Assembly: GCF_021922985.1 (NCBI RefSeq)
Contig: NZ_CP040790.1
Span: 1 to 45,791 of the forward strand
Origin: Clavibacter michiganensis subsp. tessellarius
Lineage (GTDB): Bacteria; Actinomycetota; Actinomycetes; Actinomycetales; Microbacteriaceae
Length of the DNA stretch: 45,791 bases
Reading direction: 5' to 3'
Positions 13,969 through 22,794 of this stretch are shown piece after piece. How positions within the stretch are numbered: the stretch's first letter is position 1; the number at the start of each line of letters is the position of its first letter. Below the pieces are notes generated by a model, which did not search any database, was not told the origin of the DNA, and saw only the letters and a list, made by a program, of their open reading frames with translations. The translations under genes and the position numbers were made by a program.

Positions 13969-15998
13969 CAGACCCCTCCGTCCCGGCGAGGACGACGGTC
14001 GACCGCCGGCCGCGCCTGCGTGCGCGGCACCCGCGGCATGCGCGCCGCGGCCGGCGGCTGCTGGGCGGGACGCTGCTGGGTCGGTGCGAGCGACGGACGA
14101 CGGGCCTGCTGTGCCGCGCGCTGCTGCGCGCCCGCTGCGGCGCGCATGCTGGGCGTTCTCGAGGCGCGGGCTGCCTGCGCCGGCTGCCGGCCGGTCCGCG
14201 CGGCGTAGGCGCGCGTCGTGAGCTCGCGGGTGGGTGTCCCGCGATCGGTCGGGGAGAACGTCGGTCCGGGCCGCAGAGAGGGCTTGGTGCCGCTCTCGCC
14301 ACCGCGGCCGGGTCCCGTGCTGCCGCCGCCCTCCCGGGGAAGCTGCTGCTGGAGGCCGCGCATGCGCACGGCGGATCCCTTCTGCATTCCCCGGTCAATC
14401 CGCCCAGCGGTGTTGCGAGCTCGCGTGATCCCGCGCGTGAGCGGGTTTCCTGCGGTCGGCCGGCGAGACGTGTTCGAGCCCGGTGACGATCCACGGCTTC
14501 GTAGCCGGCTGAGGCCGCGCGTGGCCATGCTCGTCAGCGCGGCACCGGCGAGGAAGGTCCGCCCGATCCCCGACCCGTTGGAGCCGACGATGGCCAGGAG
14601 CTGCTTACGGAACCCGAACGCGGCGAACAGCGTGAAGATGACCGTCCCGAGCGAGACGAACCATCCGCTCGACGCGGATGCGATGAAGAGCGCGGCGGTG
14701 AGCACGATCACGATCGAGAACGTCAATAGCGCGAGGAGCGTGATGACGATGGAGCCCACCAGCGCCTCGGCCCAGGCGACGCCCCACAGTCGGGTTCTGC
14801 CGGGGATGACCCAGAGCGCGGCGAAGAACACGCCTGCGATGAGGAGCATCGTCGTGAGAATGACGGAGGAGAGGGCGGAGAATCCGAGCACGATCAGCAG
14901 CACGCAGAACACGACGGCGGCGACGAGCGCGAGCAGGACGATGACGATCTGCACGTACCAGGTGCTTCCCTTGGTCCACTGGCCCGTCTCGGAGTCCTTG
15001 CCGGCGTCGTTGTCGCCGTTGCCCTCCGTGCGGTAGACGGTGCCCTTGATGACCTTGCTCCGGTCGTCGTTGGTCGGGTCGGCCGCGAGCATGGTGGGGC
15101 CGTACTTCGCGCAGGCCTCGAGGGAGCCGAACTGCGTGAGGCACCACGGCGTGGCCACGAAGTCGCGCCAGATCGCATCCCCGGTCTTTCGCATCATCGC
15201 GTCCTTGGAGGTGTTGACGCTGTAGTCGACGCTGTTCCACGGCAGCGGGTACTGCATGTCCCCGTCGAGGGCCTGGTTGGAGATGTTCAGCACCATGTCG
15301 GATCCGGTCTCGCGGATGTGCGTGATGCCATTTGTGAAGATCGAGGGCGTGAACACGAGGCCGAACGCGAGGGCGCCGGCGGCGACCAGCCACGCGATCT
15401 GGCCGAACCACGATCCCTTCGCCTGCCGCCCCTGGATGTAGGCCACGGTCGCGCCGACGGCCACAGCCGCTGGGAACACCCACGTGAGGAGGCTGCCGGA
15501 GGCACCCGAGATGAGGTCGGCCGAGGCGTCCGAGAGGCCCGGGACGCTCGTCGCACCGAACAACCACCACGCCAGCCCGATCGTCATGTAGACGAGGAGG
15601 ACGAGCACGAACATGAGGGCGTTGATGATGCCGTTCATCGTCCGGTTGAGCGCGTCGTTGACGAACTGCTCTTGGTCCTGCGCGATCGTCCAGTGCATCA
15701 GGTCGTACGACTCGAACAGCGTCTTGTTGCCGCCGGCAGACATGTCCCGGATGGGGATGAGCTCGCCCGGCTGCATCGTCTTGGTCGGCTGGCACGAGTG
15801 ATCCTGCAAGCACGCCGCGTCCTCGGTCGGGTGCATCTGCGCCGCCGTCGCCATGTTCGACTCGAGCACGCCCCCGGAGCCGAGCGCCCACAGCACGAGC
15901 GTGGTGACCAGGAACAGCTTTACTCGACGCCGTGACGGGAGGATCCGACGAGGGGACGACGGAGCCGTGCTGGAGGTCAGTCGTCCAGCGCCGCGCAT
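13968..15998 (-). CDS. VirB6/TrbL-like polytopic membrane protein
   Basis: 676 residues from ATG 15998, chosen for a GGAGGAGG site 6 bases upstream. A signal-like helix at the N-terminus (LFLVTTLVLWALGSGGV) is followed by an extracellular loop with paired Cys, then about seven transmembrane helices between residues 150 and 500 (INALMFVLVLLVYMTIGLAW, VIVLLALVAAVVFCVLLIVL, VILTTMLLIAGVFFAALWVI, SIVITLLALLTFSIVIVLTA). The C-terminal 170 residues are Arg/Gln/Pro-rich and disordered. This is the core channel component of the mating pore (VirB6/TcpH class). Start overlaps the lipoprotein gene by 22 bp. Confidence 0.75.
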   Translation of the reverse strand: MRGAGRLTSSTAPSSPRRILPSRRRVKLFLVTTLVLWALGSGGVLESNMATAAQMHPTEDAACLQDHSCQPTKTMQPGELIPIRDMSAGGNKTLFESYDLMHWTIAQDQEQFVNDALNRTMNGIINALMFVLVLLVYMTIGLAWWLFGATSVPGLSDASADLISGASGSLLTWVFPAAVAVGATVAYIQGRQAKGSWFGQIAWLVAAGALAFGLVFTPSIFTNGITHIRETGSDMVLNISNQALDGDMQYPLPWNSVDYSVNTSKDAMMRKTGDAIWRDFVATPWCLTQFGSLEACAKYGPTMLAADPTNDDRSKVIKGTVYRTEGNGDNDAGKDSETGQWTKGSTWYVQIVIVLLALVAAVVFCVLLIVLGFSALSSVILTTMLLIAGVFFAALWVIPGRTRLWGVAWAEALVGSIVITLLALLTFSIVIVLTAALFIASASSGWFVSLGTVIFTLFAAFGFRKQLLAIVGSNGSGIGRTFLAGAALTSMATRGLSRLRSRGSSPGSNTSRRPTAGNPLTRGITRARNTAGRIDRGMQKGSAVRMRGLQQQLPREGGGSTGPGRGGESGTKPSLRPGPTFSPTDRGTPTRELTTRAYAARTGRQPAQAARASRTPSMRAAAGAQQRAAQQARRPSLAPTQQRPAQQPPAAARMPRVPRTQARPAVDRRPRRDGGV

Positions 15999-16378
15999 GT
16001 CTGCGCCTCCTCCTGCGTCTTCGCGAGCGCGGTGCAGGTCGCGCGGTGCGGCGTGCGGTCGGGAGTGCTGGATGAATCCACGAGCTCGTATCGGGTCTGC
16101 TTCCACGAGCCACCGTCCGGCTCGAATCCGTACGCCTCCCAGTTCGTGTACGGCCCTTGCGGATTCTTGCCGTCACCACGAACGAGGACGGCCCAGCCGT
16201 CGCTCCACTGCCAGGCGTCGACGACGGCCTCCGTGTCGCCCGGGGCCGGTGAGGTGGCGTCCAGGGCGAGCTGGGACACAGCGTCCTTGTCGGGGTTGCT
16301 CGGTGCTGCCCCGGCACAGCCGGAGAGCAGGGCCACGGCGGCGAGCACGCCGGCGGTGGTGCGGAGGTGTCGTGTCAT
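15977..16378 (-). CDS. Lipoprotein of the transfer operon
   Basis: 133 residues with a clear lipoprotein signal MTRHLRTTAGVLAAVALLSG CAG; the mature part is about 110 residues (DAWQWSDGWAVLVRGDG, YGFEPDGGSWKQTRYELVDS) and contains a pair of Cys (ATCTALAKTQEEAQTCAAL). Start overlaps the VirB4 stop by 4 bp (ATGA). It may be a surface or VirB7-like subunit of the channel; no named family recognised. Confidence 0.7.
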   Translation of the reverse strand: MTRHLRTTAGVLAAVALLSGCAGAAPSNPDKDAVSQLALDATSPAPGDTEAVVDAWQWSDGWAVLVRGDGKNPQGPYTNWEAYGFEPDGGSWKQTRYELVDSSSTPDRTPHRATCTALAKTQEEAQTCAALDD

Positions 16379-18936
16379 GGCTGCATTACCTCTTCCTCGA
16401 TGACGAGGTCATCGCCGGTCGTTTCGGCTGAGCGGGCGGCGTAGACGGGGCTGGTGTCGAGAAGCCGGCGGATGCGGTCGTTCGGCAGATCGAACTGCAC
16501 CCGCGCGGGCCCGGACCCCGCGGTGTCGATCCACCCGATCGAGTCGCCCTTGATGTCCTCGCCGGCCGTGTGCGACACGCTCAACGAGCCGATGAGTGCT
16601 CGCGTCTCGGCGATGTTCTGCTCATCGGTCGGAAGCCGCAGCATCGCGGCCAGCGCGTCCTGCTGGGTGCTCGACTGGAGCTGGAGGCCGAACACGGCCA
16701 CGAGCTGCTCGACGAGCCCCTCGTTGCCGGCGATGCCGGTCGCATCCTGGGAGTCGAGGATCAGGTGGGTGTTGTTGGCACGTCCGACGCGCGCTGACTG
16801 GTCCAGGAAGCTCGCCCCGTCCCGCATTGCGAGGATCCGATGGACCTCGGGCATCGCGATCACCTTCCGCATGCCGGTCATCTGCCGGTTGCCGGCGACG
16901 TGCAGGGAGTGGTTGAGCACGCTGCGCTGGATTGCGACCCCGAGACGCTGCATGACGTCCCACTCCGTCACCGGAAGGTCGGCGGGTGGGTTGGTCGTCT
17001 GCGGGAGCTGGATGTTCCACACACCCGGCGTCGTGCGGAGCACGCTCACGTCGCCCCGCTCGACCGGGCCCAAGATCAGCTTCCCGACGGGGCTGTGCGC
17101 GGTCGCCCGGAGGTTGAGCCCCAGCGCGTGCGCGGCTTCGCTGTCGCTCGCCACCAACGCCTCGATGAGGCGGTAGGTCGAGGGCCGCTCACCGGCGGCC
17201 TGAGCGTCCGCCAGCATGTCCTGCGCGAACTGGAGCACCACCTGGTCGGCGTACGCCCGGAGGGTGGACGGCGCGAGCAGGATGAGCTGGTTGGTGACCT
17301 CGATCGCCGCCTCATCCGGCGACAGGGACGACTGGAACAGGTCCAACGCTCCGGACTGCTGTGACCCGTCGAGCGTGAGCAGAGCGGTGGGAAGGCCGTA
17401 GTCCTTCGCCACCGTGACGATGCCGGTCAGGTCGCCCTTGGGGTCGATGAGCGTGACCCACGCATCGGCGAACGCGGCGTCGAGACACATCATCTCGACC
17501 CCGGTCGACTTCCCCGTCCCCGACCGCCCCACGAACGCGACGGTGGTCGATTTCTTGTTCTCGGCGAAGGAGATGAGGTTGAACCGGAACGGTGACGGGG
17601 TGCTGCCCGAGACGAAGCCGAGCGCGAATCCGTCCTGTGGCAGCGACGAGCCACCCCAGAACAGCGAGCCGAAGAACCCCGGCCCGTCCTGGATGTGGGA
17701 GAGGTCATCGACGCGCACCCGATCACCGGGCAGAGCCTCCAAGAACAGGTCCCGCTGCTCCTCCTCGCCGGGCGACACGTCGATGCCGGCATCCGCGTAG
17801 AACCCGGTCACCGCGTCGATGGAGCTCATCAGGTCGTCGTAGGAGCCCTCCGTGACGATGAGTCGCGGGTGGGACTGGACGAGGTACACCCGGTCATTCC
17901 GCATCTCCTGGAGCAGCTCGTCGGTGACGAGCTCGCTCTCCTCGATTGCGGATCCCGCGTCGCCGGCCATGCCCTGCGCAGCACTGCGCCGCTGCTCCTT
18001 CGTGAGCTCGTGGGCGCCCTTGATCTTCTTGCGCGCCTCCGTGCTCGTGAGCACGGTGAACCGCACGGATGCCTCCACGATCACCGGCAGGTCGCCGCCG
18101 TCCTCCGACGGGCGCGTGATGTCGCTGAGCATCCGAAGCCACTGGCTCTGTTCCTGCGCGACGTCGACCTGGATAGGGAAGTCGGTGATCGGCAGGATCG
18201 CCTGATACGCCGCCACCTCGCCGTGACCGTCGTAGATGCGCACGTGGTCCGCGTACGGGACCGTGCGACCGCGCGTGAGCTGTGCGAGCGCAGCGCCTTG
18301 GATGGTGCCCTGCGTCGGGATGGCTCCGCCGCGACGGAACTGCGAGCGTCCCAGCAGCCAGCTCAGGGACTCGGCCGAGGCCGCAGTGACCGTGAGGCGG
18401 CTCCCGGACCGAAGGCGGCGACCGAGGTTGCGCACCTCGTGCAGGTAGCCCGTGAGCTCGCTGTCGCTCACTCGCCGCTCGCCCAGCCCGAACGCGGCGC
18501 CGGCGGTCGTCTCGACGCTCGAGCGCGGTGCACGTGCCGCGAGGACCACCCCGAGGAAGACGTGCCGATCCGGCATCGCGGCCGCGTCAATCGCCTCCGC
18601 TCGATCGCGGACCCACCGCTTCCAGTCGCCGGCACGGTAGAGGCCCTGCACGCTCTCCTCGTACTGAGCACCGGAGCTGGTCGACCACACGAGCCGGAGG
18701 TGGCATTCCTTGCCCGCGAGACGCGGCGCGATGACGCGGACGATCGAATCGACCTCCTGGTCGAGTTCGCCGTTGCTGAACAGGTCGGTGTTGTTCGTCG
18801 CGACCTGGAACCACGCGGCCGCGTCGGTTTGCGTGACGAGCAGCCCGTCGGCGATGACCTCGTAGACAGGGGCAGGTGCCGAACGTCCGCGGCCCATGCC
18901 GAGCAGCCGCCGGGTGTGGTCGATCGCCTTAACCAT
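16375..18936 (-). CDS. VirB4-like conjugation ATPase
   Basis: 853 residues. The N-terminal half is the VirB4/TcpF-like domain; the C-terminal half is an AAA+/FtsK-superfamily motor with Walker A FVGRSGTGKSTGVEM (about residue 470), then WVTLIDPKGDLTGI, and a later block RKVIAMPEVHRILAMRDG followed by RANNTHLILDSQDATGI, in the position of VirB4 motifs. It powers assembly of the mating pore and substrate transfer from the cytosolic membrane face. Length is normal for the family. ATG start overlaps the TcpE-like stop by 8 bp. Confidence 0.85.
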   Translation of the reverse strand: MVKAIDHTRRLLGMGRGRSAPAPVYEVIADGLLVTQTDAAAWFQVATNNTDLFSNGELDQEVDSIVRVIAPRLAGKECHLRLVWSTSSGAQYEESVQGLYRAGDWKRWVRDRAEAIDAAAMPDRHVFLGVVLAARAPRSSVETTAGAAFGLGERRVSDSELTGYLHEVRNLGRRLRSGSRLTVTAASAESLSWLLGRSQFRRGGAIPTQGTIQGAALAQLTRGRTVPYADHVRIYDGHGEVAAYQAILPITDFPIQVDVAQEQSQWLRMLSDITRPSEDGGDLPVIVEASVRFTVLTSTEARKKIKGAHELTKEQRRSAAQGMAGDAGSAIEESELVTDELLQEMRNDRVYLVQSHPRLIVTEGSYDDLMSSIDAVTGFYADAGIDVSPGEEEQRDLFLEALPGDRVRVDDLSHIQDGPGFFGSLFWGGSSLPQDGFALGFVSGSTPSPFRFNLISFAENKKSTTVAFVGRSGTGKSTGVEMMCLDAAFADAWVTLIDPKGDLTGIVTVAKDYGLPTALLTLDGSQQSGALDLFQSSLSPDEAAIEVTNQLILLAPSTLRAYADQVVLQFAQDMLADAQAAGERPSTYRLIEALVASDSEAAHALGLNLRATAHSPVGKLILGPVERGDVSVLRTTPGVWNIQLPQTTNPPADLPVTEWDVMQRLGVAIQRSVLNHSLHVAGNRQMTGMRKVIAMPEVHRILAMRDGASFLDQSARVGRANNTHLILDSQDATGIAGNEGLVEQLVAVFGLQLQSSTQQDALAAMLRLPTDEQNIAETRALIGSLSVSHTAGEDIKGDSIGWIDTAGSGPARVQFDLPNDRIRRLLDTSPVYAARSAETTGDDLVIEEEVMQP

Positions 18937-19513
18937 GCCGCGTTCCCTTCTTCGTCGGTCCCGCCAGAAGCGCGGCCGTTGCCTCGTACCCGAGCTGACG
19001 CACCCGGAATGTCTCTGCGGGCACGTCGGGCTCGACGGGGCCGGTGAAGTCCAGATCGCGTGGCTCGGCCTGCATCTTCCGGGCTCCCTGCGACACGCGA
19101 TTCACGGCAACGGCGATGGCCGGGCGCGTGCGGTCGCGCAGGCTCAGCCGCTCGAGGCGAGACGGTTCGCGGGCACCGAGCGAGATGATCGGCAGATGCC
19201 CGACGAGCAGGTACCGGATCGTCAGAGCCACCACGGTGAGGTACACCCGCCGCGGGTTCGCCTCGGACGGCATGAACCCGACCATCACCACGACGAGACC
19301 GGGCAGCAACATCGCTGGTACGGCGAACTGCGGGGCGGCCCGGAGGAGACCGGTGACGCTCACGAGCAGGTACATGACCGGGAGCGTCGCGAGGAACACC
19401 AGCACGCCCAGCCCGGCCTCCCGGCGCCGGAACCCGTCGCCGAGGTCGATCCCGAACAGCTCATGCTGTCGGGCTTCGACGGTGAGGGCCTTGGTGATCG
19501 TGCGGCCGATCAC
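18929..19513 (-). CDS. TcpE-like conjugation membrane protein
   Basis: 194 residues from GTG 19513, in a GTGA overlap with the upstream stop. It begins MIGRTITKALTVEARQHELF; two transmembrane helices follow at about 35-55 (AGLGVLVFLATLPVMYLLVS) and 65-85 (QFAVPAMLLPGLVVVMVGFM), then a basic cytosolic domain. Paired helices directly before VirB4 match TcpE/PrgI-type proteins, which tie the ATPase to the membrane. Longer upstream frames are noise because they run through the neighbour. Confidence 0.6.
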   Translation of the reverse strand: MIGRTITKALTVEARQHELFGIDLGDGFRRREAGLGVLVFLATLPVMYLLVSVTGLLRAAPQFAVPAMLLPGLVVVMVGFMPSEANPRRVYLTVVALTIRYLLVGHLPIISLGAREPSRLERLSLRDRTRPAIAVAVNRVSQGARKMQAEPRDLDFTGPVEPDVPAETFRVRQLGYEATAALLAGPTKKGTRHG

Positions 19514-19734
19514 TTGTCCGCGAACCATTCCGCGATGGTGTGCTTCCAGAGCCATCCGAGGATCGCCACGGACTGATCGGGGAAGTTGATGAAGCCGAAC
19601 AGGACGACGGCCACGACGATTTCGGTGATCATCTCGCCGTAGCCCTTGCGCATCCACGCCATGAAGAGCCGGATGACGAGGGCTGCGACGAAGACGTTGC
19701 CGACGATCGTGAGGACAAGCTGCTGGAACGACAC
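19510..19734 (-). CDS. TcpD-like small membrane protein
   Basis: 74 residues from GTG 19734 (MSFQQLVLTIVGNVFVAALV), with GAAGG upstream. Two hydrophobic helices (1-25 and 35-55, MITEIVVAVVLFGFINFPDQ) and a C-terminal amphipathic part WLWKHTIAEWFADK. In Gram-positive conjugative elements a protein of this size sits between TcpC and TcpE (TcpD-type). The same order here supports the call, although sequence identity with known TcpD proteins cannot be judged by eye. Confidence 0.6.
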   Translation of the reverse strand: MSFQQLVLTIVGNVFVAALVIRLFMAWMRKGYGEMITEIVVAVVLFGFINFPDQSVAILGWLWKHTIAEWFADK

Positions 19735-19754
19735 GGGAGGGGCCTTCTTTCTCG

Positions 19755-20822
19755 TTAGTTGGTGGCTGCGTCGAGCGTGGCGACCTGCCAGCGCGCACTG
19801 TCGCCGGCGGTGACCTGCGTGAGGGTGAGCCGGTAGCTCTGGGTGATGGTCGACTCCCCCGACTTCCACTCGACGGTCGCGAGGGCGTCGCGGGTGGCGC
19901 CGGATCCCGCGTAGACCACCCATGAGCGGACGTCCTTGAGGGCGTAGATCCCGCTGAGGCCCTGGATCTGCGCAGACGGAGCCGCGACGGCCGACACGTC
20001 GTCCTGCGTGGCGTACGCGGTGAAGAACGACGTCGCGTAGCCCGCGGTGCTGCTTGCAAGTGCGGCGTCCTCGTCCCGGTTCGCACGGGTGTCCGAGGAA
20101 CCGGCCGGCCGAGGCACGGCGACTGAGGCCGGCTGGCCCGTCACCACCACGCGCCCCGCGCGAACCTCAACAGGCACGGCCAGAGCCTCGGTGCGCTGCT
20201 TTGCGGGCACATTGGCGGCGTCGTACGGCGTCACGACGGCGGTGACGGTGACCGTCGCGACCGTCGCCGACTGCGCCGCGACGGTGATCGTGGTCGCATT
20301 GGCGGCCGCCTGGTGGCCGTTGCCGTCCCACCCGAACTTGTCGCTGTCCTGGAGCCCCGGCACGTCCTGCGCAAGCGCACTTGACCGCCCGGTGGGGGCG
20401 TCGTGGTCCCAGGACAGATACGAGACGGCGAACCGCTCCCCGACAGCCGACGCGGCTGCATCGGGGAACGGCGCCGAGGGTGCCGTCGCCACCGGCGCCG
20501 CAGCCTCGGCTGGGTGCGTCATCTTGGCGACGCCCACCGCCCACGGCAGCCCGAGGAGCACGACGAGCAGAGCCCGGTACAGCCAGATGCTCCGGCCGGC
20601 ACGACGCTCCGGGAGCGCCTGCCATGGAAGATCACCCGCTCCCCCGGCGGCGGCCTCGACCTCGGGTGTGGCCCCGACCTCGGGCGCCCGCAGCCACACA
20701 GACTCCCCACCGGCCTCTCGCGACTGAACCGCCGCAGCGCCCGTGGCCTCCTGCTCGCGGTACTTCCGCAGCGCGTCGACGCCGAGCAACTTGAGCACGA
20801 AGCGAGCCATCGGATTCGTCAT
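19755..20822 (-). CDS. TcpC-family conjugation protein
   Basis: 355 residues. The cytosolic N-terminus (about 85 residues) leads to one transmembrane helix (about 84-103, LYRALLVVLLGLPWAVGVAK) and two extracellular NTF2-like domains: AVSYLSWDHDAPTGRSSAL to about 235, and FFTAYATQDDVSAVAAPSAQ to the end, with DVRSWVVYAGSG and SYRLTLTQVTAGDSARWQVA. This is the TcpC (PF12642-type) pattern, a VirB8 homologue of Gram-positive mating pores. It is the first gene of the transfer operon, and its promoter must lie in 20823-21099. Confidence 0.8.
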   Translation of the reverse strand: MTNPMARFVLKLLGVDALRKYREQEATGAAAVQSREAGGESVWLRAPEVGATPEVEAAAGGAGDLPWQALPERRAGRSIWLYRALLVVLLGLPWAVGVAKMTHPAEAAAPVATAPSAPFPDAAASAVGERFAVSYLSWDHDAPTGRSSALAQDVPGLQDSDKFGWDGNGHQAAANATTITVAAQSATVATVTVTAVVTPYDAANVPAKQRTEALAVPVEVRAGRVVVTGQPASVAVPRPAGSSDTRANRDEDAALASSTAGYATSFFTAYATQDDVSAVAAPSAQIQGLSGIYALKDVRSWVVYAGSGATRDALATVEWKSGESTITQSYRLTLTQVTAGDSARWQVATLDAATN

Positions 20823-21099
20823 GCTGACCCCATTTCCCCGGCCTGGTGATCGAACAGTGAGGCGAGCCTATGGGCAGCCGCCGACACCGGCGTTACCACG
20901 AGCATCTGGCCGGGTTGCCCGCTCGGGCGCGGTAGCCCCCGCGGGCCTATTTTTCCCCGGTCGGGGAAGGTCTTTCCCTGGGTGAGGAATGCGCGCCTGC
21001 GCCCATCGGTCATCGCCACTCCCCTCGCCTGGCCGCGGATCGCCGCCGTAGGATGAGTGTACCTGTTAGTTCAACCAACACCCAAAGGAACTTTGGACC
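20823..21099. promoter_or_regulatory. Divergent control region of transfer operon and winged-helix regulator
   Basis: The region holds a perfect inverted repeat TTCCCC (20953-20958) / GGGGAA (20963-20968), a related TTTCCCTGGG just after, and a near-perfect inverted repeat TGTTAGTTCAACCAACA (21064-21080) placed just before the regulator gene. These are good candidates for operators of the winged-helix protein encoded at 21100, which could repress both itself and the 13-kb transfer operon. Confidence 0.5.
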
Positions 21100-21474
21100 A
21101 TGACCGATCGCTCCGATCCCTCCGCTCCCGTTGAACTCCCGACGGACAGGCAGAATGGGCACATGCCAGCCCGCCGCGTAGTGCCCGAGATGTCGGCACG
21201 CGTCACGGCCATCCATCACGCGATCAGCAGCGCCGGCCGACTCACGGCCCTCCGGCACGTCCTGGAGAACCCGGGCACGACTCGCACCGAGCTCGTGCAG
21301 GCGACAGGACTCGCACCCCTCACCGCTCGCGACGCACTCACCGCGCTGGAGGAGCACGGTTACATCACCGCCGACGTCCAGGGCGAGCGCGTCGGCAAGA
21401 AGGTGCACTACACGGCCAACCGTCCCGCCATCGCCGAGGACGCGTCCGCGTTCCTCGGATGGCTGCTCCGCTAG
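21100..21474 (+). CDS. Winged-helix transcriptional regulator
   Basis: 124 residues. The core (SSAGRLTALRHVLENPGTTR, TELVQATGLAPLTARDALTA, LEEHGYITADVQGE, KKVHYTAN) is an ArsR/MarR-like winged helix: the recognition helix is LAPLTARDALTALEEHG and the wing is GERVGKKVHYTA. The N-terminal 30 residues are acidic and flexible. It is transcribed away from the transfer operon, and paired palindromes lie between them, so it probably controls conjugation genes. ATG start with AAAGGAAC upstream; a later ATG (21163) is possible. Confidence 0.75.
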   Translation: MTDRSDPSAPVELPTDRQNGHMPARRVVPEMSARVTAIHHAISSAGRLTALRHVLENPGTTRTELVQATGLAPLTARDALTALEEHGYITADVQGERVGKKVHYTANRPAIAEDASAFLGWLLR

Positions 21475-21493
21475 CGCATCGTCAACACGCACG

Positions 21494-21523
21494 AAGGGCC
21501 GGTCTCGATAGAGACCGGCCCTT
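21494..21523. terminator. Hairpin terminator
   Basis: Perfect 13-bp arms AAGGGCCGGTCTC (21494-21506) and GAGACCGGCCCTT (21511-21523) with loop GATA, between the regulator gene and the convergent partition operon. It can serve both directions. The remaining 110 bp up to 21635 hold no gene I can see. Confidence 0.8.
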
Positions 21524-21635
21524 CGTCCAGGGCCCGGCAGCGGTATGCGACGGCCTGATGACTACAGAGTTACATTTCTACATTCCCACCTAAGTGCGTT
21601 CCATGGTGATGCCGCTCGAGCTCAGTGACAGAACG

Positions 21636-21902
21636 TCAGGATTCGATGGACTGCTTGACGTAGGCAGTCAGATGATCCTTGATCGTCGTCCCGTGCGCCG
21701 CCGTCCATGCCTTGTAGGCGCGTCTGAGCTCGGGCGTGACGTCGAAGGTGATGCGGGCCGGCGCGCCTTGGGCTTCCGCGTCAGGGGCGACGGCCGGTGT
21801 CTGCGCCTCGGGCGCGGTGGTCTGGGCCTCCTGTGCGAGGCCGGGGTCCGGCACGGCGTCCACGGCCTTGCTGAAGACGCGATCCATGTTCGCTCGTGCC
21901 AT
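21636..21902 (-). CDS. ParB-type small centromere-binding protein (RHH-like)
   Basis: 88 residues from ATG 21902, overlapping the ParA stop by one base (TGATG). The N-terminus MARANMDRVFSKAVDAVPDP is followed by an Ala/Pro/Glu-rich linker; the C-terminal 40 residues (ARITFDVTPELRRAYKAWTA, AHGTTIKDHLTAYVKQSIES) form a ribbon-helix-helix-like domain. Position directly after ParA is that of the small ParB/ParR partner of type Ib partition systems. It should bind the repeat region upstream of parA and may also repress the operon. Confidence 0.7.
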   Translation of the reverse strand: MARANMDRVFSKAVDAVPDPGLAQEAQTTAPEAQTPAVAPDAEAQGAPARITFDVTPELRRAYKAWTAAHGTTIKDHLTAYVKQSIES

Positions 21903-22576
21903 CACTTGTTCCTTCCGTTGGCCCAGATGCTCGTGAGTTCGAGCGCGAGGGAGGAGAAATCGCTGATCGCGTGGACGGTCTGCCGACTCTCCGGGTACGT
22001 GGTCACGACGCCGCCTGTCGCGGGGGCGTCCGAGTGGACGACGTACTGCCGAATGACGGTGCGGAGCCTTGGGATCCCCATGTCGTCGAGGCGCGCGATC
22101 GTCTCGTCCCGGCGCTTCTGCTGCGCCTCCTCGCGCCCCACGCGCGACAGCAGGACGCGGTATTCGAGACCGCGGGGCTCGATGACGGACTTGATGGTCC
22201 GCATGAGGGGCGTGACGCTCAACGGCTGCGGCTCCATGGGGACGATCACGAAGTCCGCGGAGTCCAGCACGAGGCCGGTGCGCTGGATCTCGCTTGGCGC
22301 GAGGCTGCCGGGGGTGTCGACGATGATCGTGTCGTAGTCCGATGCCGCGCGGAGCTGGGACAGAACCTCGGGTCGCGCGTCGTCGGTGAAGTCGAACGGC
22401 CATGCCGTCGCGCCTTCGGCTTCCGATGCCTCGGCCCAGTCCGTCGCTGAGTGCTGCACGTGGTCGGCGTCGACCACGAGGACTCGCGAGTGCTCGGCCG
22501 TGACGGCTGCGAGGTTGACAGCGATGGTGGTCTTCCCCACCCCGCCCTTCTGCTGCACGACAGCGACGATGCGCAT
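21902..22576 (-). CDS. parA: ParA-family partition ATPase
   Basis: 224 residues from ATG 22576, preceded by GGGAGGAAA. Deviant Walker A QQKGGVGKTTIAVN at residues 8-21, Walker A' VLVVDADHVQHSATDW, Walker B YDTIIVDTPGSLAPSE. The short length and absence of an N-terminal DNA-binding domain place it in the type Ib ParA class. It segregates the plasmid by binding the nucleoid and the ParB-centromere complex. Co-transcribed with the small RHH gene; a perfect palindrome 18 bp upstream is the likely operator. Confidence 0.9.
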   Translation of the reverse strand: MRIVAVVQQKGGVGKTTIAVNLAAVTAEHSRVLVVDADHVQHSATDWAEASEAEGATAWPFDFTDDARPEVLSQLRAASDYDTIIVDTPGSLAPSEIQRTGLVLDSADFVIVPMEPQPLSVTPLMRTIKSVIEPRGLEYRVLLSRVGREEAQQKRRDETIARLDDMGIPRLRTVIRQYVVHSDAPATGGVVTTYPESRQTVHAISDFSSLALELTSIWANGRNK

Positions 22577-22593
22577 GGCTTTCCTCCCGTGTA

Positions 22594-22623
22594 GGAAGCA
22601 TGGTTCCTGAGAACCATGCTTCC
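22594..22623. promoter_or_regulatory. Perfect palindrome upstream of parA
   Basis: 13-bp arms GGAAGCATGGTTC (22594-22606) and GAACCATGCTTCC (22611-22623) around CTGA. Located 18 bp before the parA start, it is a probable operator of the partition operon or part of the centromere. Confidence 0.6.
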
Positions 22624-22790
22624 CGTGTTTGTAGGTGCCAGCATACCCGGCAACCCGACTACCTGGGTATGTACACACCTACATCTGTGGGTAACTGCTT
22701 TCCCGTGTACCCGGGCTGCTACACACCTGCATACCCGCATATCCACGAATGTAACTTTGCGGGTGTTGCACTCCGGGTAGCTGTGCGGCT
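22624..22790. repeat. Repeat-rich centromere-like region (parS candidate)
   Basis: An A/T-richer stretch with many copies of a TACCCG/CGGGTA core in both orientations: CATACCCGG, ACCTGGGTATG, GTGGGTAAC, GTGTACCCGGG, GCATACCCGCAT, GCGGGTG and CGGGTAGC. The direct repeats TACACACCTACAT and TACACACCTGCAT also occur (near 22672 and 22721). Such arrays upstream of parA are centromeres bound by the small ParB; iterons of a replication origin are the alternative. Confidence 0.55.
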
Positions 22791-22794
22791 GGCG

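Noticed and set aside
22640..22790. CRISPR array
   Set aside because: The repeats are short, degenerate and in both orientations with irregular spacing; no cas genes are present.
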